DNA of 7,231 nt. Origin: Acidobacteriota bacterium. Lineage in GTDB: Bacteria; Acidobacteriota; Terriglobia; Bryobacterales; Bryobacteraceae. The notes under the pieces were generated by a model, which did not search any database, was not told the origin of the DNA, and saw only the letters and a list, made by a program, of their open reading frames with translations. Position 1 is the stretch's first letter, and every line of letters begins with the position of its first letter. The DNA lies in the NCBI GenBank assembly GCA_018268875.1, contig JAFDVT010000730.1:1-7231 (forward strand). The letters are read 5' to 3'. Below, in pieces: positions 4,895 through 7,231 of this stretch. The position numbers and the translations under genes are program-made.

Positions 4895-7129
4895 TCAGGA
4901 ACCGGTATTCCAATCGGGAGGCGTGACGCCGAGCAGTTCGCGAACGAAGAAGTCGGCGCGCTTGCGGTCATAATAGGTGCCCCAGCCGCCGTGGTTCTTG
5001 CCGGGCAGCACCAGCAGGTCGAACATCTTGCCGGCCTGGATCAGCGCGTTCACCACCTGCATTGTGGACGCCGGGTCGACGTTCGTATCCAGTTCGCCGA
5101 CCGCGAGCAGGAGCTTACCGCGCAGCTTTGCCGCGTGTTCCACATTCGAACTGGCGATGTATTCGGGACCCACCGGCCAGCCCATCCACTGCTCATTCCA
5201 GGAGATCTTGTCCATGCGGTTATCGTGGCAACCGGCCGACGATGCGGCCGCCTTGTAAAACTCCGGGTGAAACAGCAACGCGCCGAGGGAGTTCTGCCCG
5301 CCCGCCGAATGCCCGTAGATCCCAAGCCTTGCGAGATCGTACACGGGCCCAAGCTTTGCGGCCACGGCGCGATGCCATGCAATGCGGTCCGCAAAACCAG
5401 CGTCGGCGATGTTCTTCCACGCAACGTCGTGAAAAGCCTTGGACCGGTTCGACGTCCCCATGCCATCCACCTGGACGACGATGAAACCGAGTTCCGCCAT
5501 GGCCTGCATCGAATGCGTTCCGGCGAACGTCTTGGGTACGAACGAGTCGTGCGGGCCAGCGTAAATATACTCGAGCACCGGGTACCTGCGCGTTGCATCA
5601 AACCGGGACGGCCGGAAGATGAGTCCCCAGATATCGGTACTGCCGTCGCGGCCTTTGGCGTGGAACGTTTCCGGCGCGCGCCATCCCAGCTTCGACACCA
5701 GCGGCGCGACGTCGTCTTTTTCCAGCGTCGCGATCAACGACAGATCGTCGGTCTTTCGAAGCTCCACGACAGGCGCCGTGGCGGGCGTGGAATACGTGTC
5801 GATGAAGTACGCCATGTCGTCGCTGAACGCCAGATCGTGGTTCGCATCGGGCAACCGCGTGATCGGCGTCAGACCGGTGCCGTCGAAGTTGATGCGGAAC
5901 CAGTGGCGATAATACGGATCGGCGCCCGCGTGCATGCCGCTGGCGGAAAACCAGATCTGGCGTTTGGCGTCGTCCACCTTGGCCACCGATCGCACCACCC
6001 AGGAGCCTTTGGTGATCTGGTTCTTCACCGCGCCCGTCGCACCGTCGTACAGATACAGGTGGTTCCAGCCATCGCGTTCGCTCATCCACACCAGTTCGCG
6101 GCCGTCGTCGACATGGCTGACAAACCGCTTGCTGTAGTAACAGAAAAACGTCGGGGCCTGCTCGTCCACAATGGCGCGAGCCTTGGCATCGGCGCCATTC
6201 ACCTCGATGACGCGGTACACCTGATGCCCCCCCTGGTTGTATTCGAAAGTAAACGCGCGCGAATCCTTCCGCCATTCGAGGCGTGTCAACGAATACGGAT
6301 TGGGGAACAGCGAGTTGTCCACCTGCAGCATGCGGCCGCCGGACGCCAAGTCGAACAGCACCGGCTGCGGGATGTCCAACGCGTCGCCCGGCTTGGCGTA
6401 CTCCGTGGTGATGTAGCGCGGCTGCACCTGGTCGGCCGGCGACGATTCGACGTACTGAATCTTCCGCCGCTGCCCGGGGCGCACGCGGTACACGGCAAGC
6501 TTCTTCGAATCCGGCGACCACGCGGCGAGCGACAGCGTGTAATAGTTGCCCTCCGTGCCGTCAAAGCTAAGCGGTTTGGCCTGTTCTTTACCCGGCGGCC
6601 GCTGCCAGATGTTCCAATTGCGCAGGAACACTTCCGTCTTGCCGTCCGGCGATGCCACCGGGCGATCGAGTTCCGGCACTCGCGGCCCCGGCAGCGAACG
6701 GGCAATTCGCGAATCCCCGGCGCGCAGCACGACATTCGAAATCTGATAGGTATCCAGGTTCATGCGCCAGCGCGATTCGCCGCGCAGTGTCGATACGAAC
6801 TCGATGAAGCCGCCATTGTTCGTAAACTCGATCGTCGTAAACGGCAGGTCGGCAGCGTTCACCGCGAGGCCGGAGACCCTGGATAGCGATGCGGCAAGGC
6901 GCGCCGGATCGAACACACGCGTCTTGGAGCCCGTGGTGGCGTCCACGGCGAAATACTCGCCGCCTTTCCGGTACCAGAACCGGTTCGACTTCGGAATCGC
7001 CGCCACCGGTTCGGCATAGGCAAAGCCCGCCGCGCGAACGCGCTCTCGCCATTCGAACGATCGTTGATAGTCTTCGAGGCGCCCTTGCGCCAACCAGATC
7101 ACCGGAAAAAGTACACCAAGCGCCAACAT
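4895..7129 (-). CDS. Exported S9 family serine peptidase (DPP IV / prolyl oligopeptidase-like)
   Basis: This 744-residue protein has an N-terminal beta-propeller and a C-terminal alpha/beta-hydrolase domain. Hydrophobic residues 1-14 (ending WLA-Q) look like a short signal peptide or anchor, though the n-region lacks Lys/Arg. Propeller-type strands recur from ~155 to 470 (SPDGKTEVFL, AWSPDSKKLAVY, ERDGWNHLYLYD, AFSDDMAYFID). The hydrolase domain (~500-735) carries the triad: Ser608 in GHSAGG, Asp681 in GELDTNV and His713 in GKNHGG. The 32-residue Asp-His spacing equals that of human DPP IV. Such enzymes cleave short peptides, often after proline or alanine. No adjacent Glu-Glu pair occurs anywhere, so the DPP IV N-terminus-binding motif is not evident and dipeptidyl-peptidase activity is uncertain. 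ATG 7129 is the first in-frame start after a TGA; no Shine-Dalgarno is visible. It is the probable first clear member of the run leading into the aminotransferase. Confidence 0.93.
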   Translation of the reverse strand: MLALGVLFPVIWLAQGRLEDYQRSFEWRERVRAAGFAYAEPVAAIPKSNRFWYRKGGEYFAVDATTGSKTRVFDPARLAASLSRVSGLAVNAADLPFTTIEFTNNGGFIEFVSTLRGESRWRMNLDTYQISNVVLRAGDSRIARSLPGPRVPELDRPVASPDGKTEVFLRNWNIWQRPPGKEQAKPLSFDGTEGNYYTLSLAAWSPDSKKLAVYRVRPGQRRKIQYVESSPADQVQPRYITTEYAKPGDALDIPQPVLFDLASGGRMLQVDNSLFPNPYSLTRLEWRKDSRAFTFEYNQGGHQVYRVIEVNGADAKARAIVDEQAPTFFCYYSKRFVSHVDDGRELVWMSERDGWNHLYLYDGATGAVKNQITKGSWVVRSVAKVDDAKRQIWFSASGMHAGADPYYRHWFRINFDGTGLTPITRLPDANHDLAFSDDMAYFIDTYSTPATAPVVELRKTDDLSLIATLEKDDVAPLVSKLGWRAPETFHAKGRDGSTDIWGLIFRPSRFDATRRYPVLEYIYAGPHDSFVPKTFAGTHSMQAMAELGFIVVQVDGMGTSNRSKAFHDVAWKNIADAGFADRIAWHRAVAAKLGPVYDLARLGIYGHSAGGQNSLGALLFHPEFYKAAASSAGCHDNRMDKISWNEQWMGWPVGPEYIASSNVEHAAKLRGKLLLAVGELDTNVDPASTMQVVNALIQAGKMFDLLVLPGKNHGGWGTYYDRKRADFFVRELLGVTPPDWNTGS

Positions 7130-7148
7130 CCAGACTCGACAATACCAG

Positions 7149-7229
7149 TTACCCTGAACTCGAATGAAACGCGATCGTACGCAAAGGCGCCTCGATCAGT
7201 TGCGCGCGATCCGTCACGCTCCGTCCTCG
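7149..7229 (-). CDS. Possible C-terminal tail of an upstream gene (partial)
   Basis: An open minus-strand frame enters from the right edge and ends at TAA 7149-7151 after 26 codons, finishing with the residues RTIAFHSSSG. If real, its stop is 19 bp before the peptidase start, matching the tight spacing of this gene run. The stretch is too short to identify a family. A plus-strand frame starting at ATG 7164 overlaps it and competes with it, so neither can be settled here. Confidence 0.25.
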   Translation of the reverse strand, partial: RGRSVTDRAQLIEAPLRTIAFHSSSG

Positions 7230-7231
7230 CC

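Noticed and set aside
4891..4971. Longer start for the aminotransferase at ATG 4971
   Set aside because: It would overlap the end of the peptidase gene by about 77 bases. The family's N-terminus starts close to LALLGG-PVR, which ATG 4890 provides.
4766..6886. 706-codon open frame on the plus strand
   Set aside because: It lies opposite the S9 peptidase and aminotransferase genes, which carry full catalytic motifs. Its translation is Arg/His/Val-rich with no recognisable domain, typical of antisense frames in GC-rich coding DNA.
7164..7231. Possible divergent gene start on the plus strand (MKRDRTQ...)
   Set aside because: Only 22 codons are visible, there is no convincing ribosome site and the translation is Arg-rich. 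It overlaps an equally plausible minus-strand tail, so it is not called.

Overview
This GC-rich window (roughly 60 % G+C by eye) reads almost entirely on the minus strand. It suggests a soil-type member of the Acidobacteriota, most likely a Bryobacter/Solibacter relative. The basis is the secreted domain with TPCRLVDTR ... VDING-YF signatures, which I recall as common in that group, and the acidobacterial style of S9 peptidase. No marker gene is present, so this placement is an inference.

Right to left, in the direction of transcription: (i) a possible tail of an upstream gene at 7149-7229, weakly supported; (ii) a 744-aa exported DPP IV/prolyl-oligopeptidase-like S9 serine peptidase (4895-7129) with a complete Ser/Asp/His triad; (iii) four bases later, a 431-aa PLP-dependent DegT/DnrJ/EryC1/StrS aminotransferase (3595-4890), closest in its motifs to the inosose/AHBA-synthase branch; (iv) a tandem array of three paralogous secreted proteins (2398-3522, 1138-2310 and 1-1025). 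The last of these runs off the left edge, so the array may continue.

Each array protein has the same architecture: signal peptide, a ~125-residue beta-rich 'VDTR/INGYF' domain, a short collagen-like stalk of 15-16 uninterrupted Gly-X-Y triplets, and a C-terminal ~130-residue domain. That last domain resembles the jelly-roll trimerisation heads of bacterial collagen-like proteins such as BclA. The copies are very unevenly conserved. The central domain is almost identical in DNA between copies 1 and 2, while the collagen stalk and head have diverged, as expected for a variable surface head on a homogenised scaffold.

All genes point the same way with short gaps (4, 72, 87 and 112 bp), so co-transcription is possible. 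A strong hairpin between the second and first array genes may terminate or attenuate. The most unusual points are the collagen-like array itself, the mosaic conservation, and the loss of the ancestral start codon in the first-transcribed copy, where ATG is now followed directly by TAA and translation probably starts at a downstream GTG.
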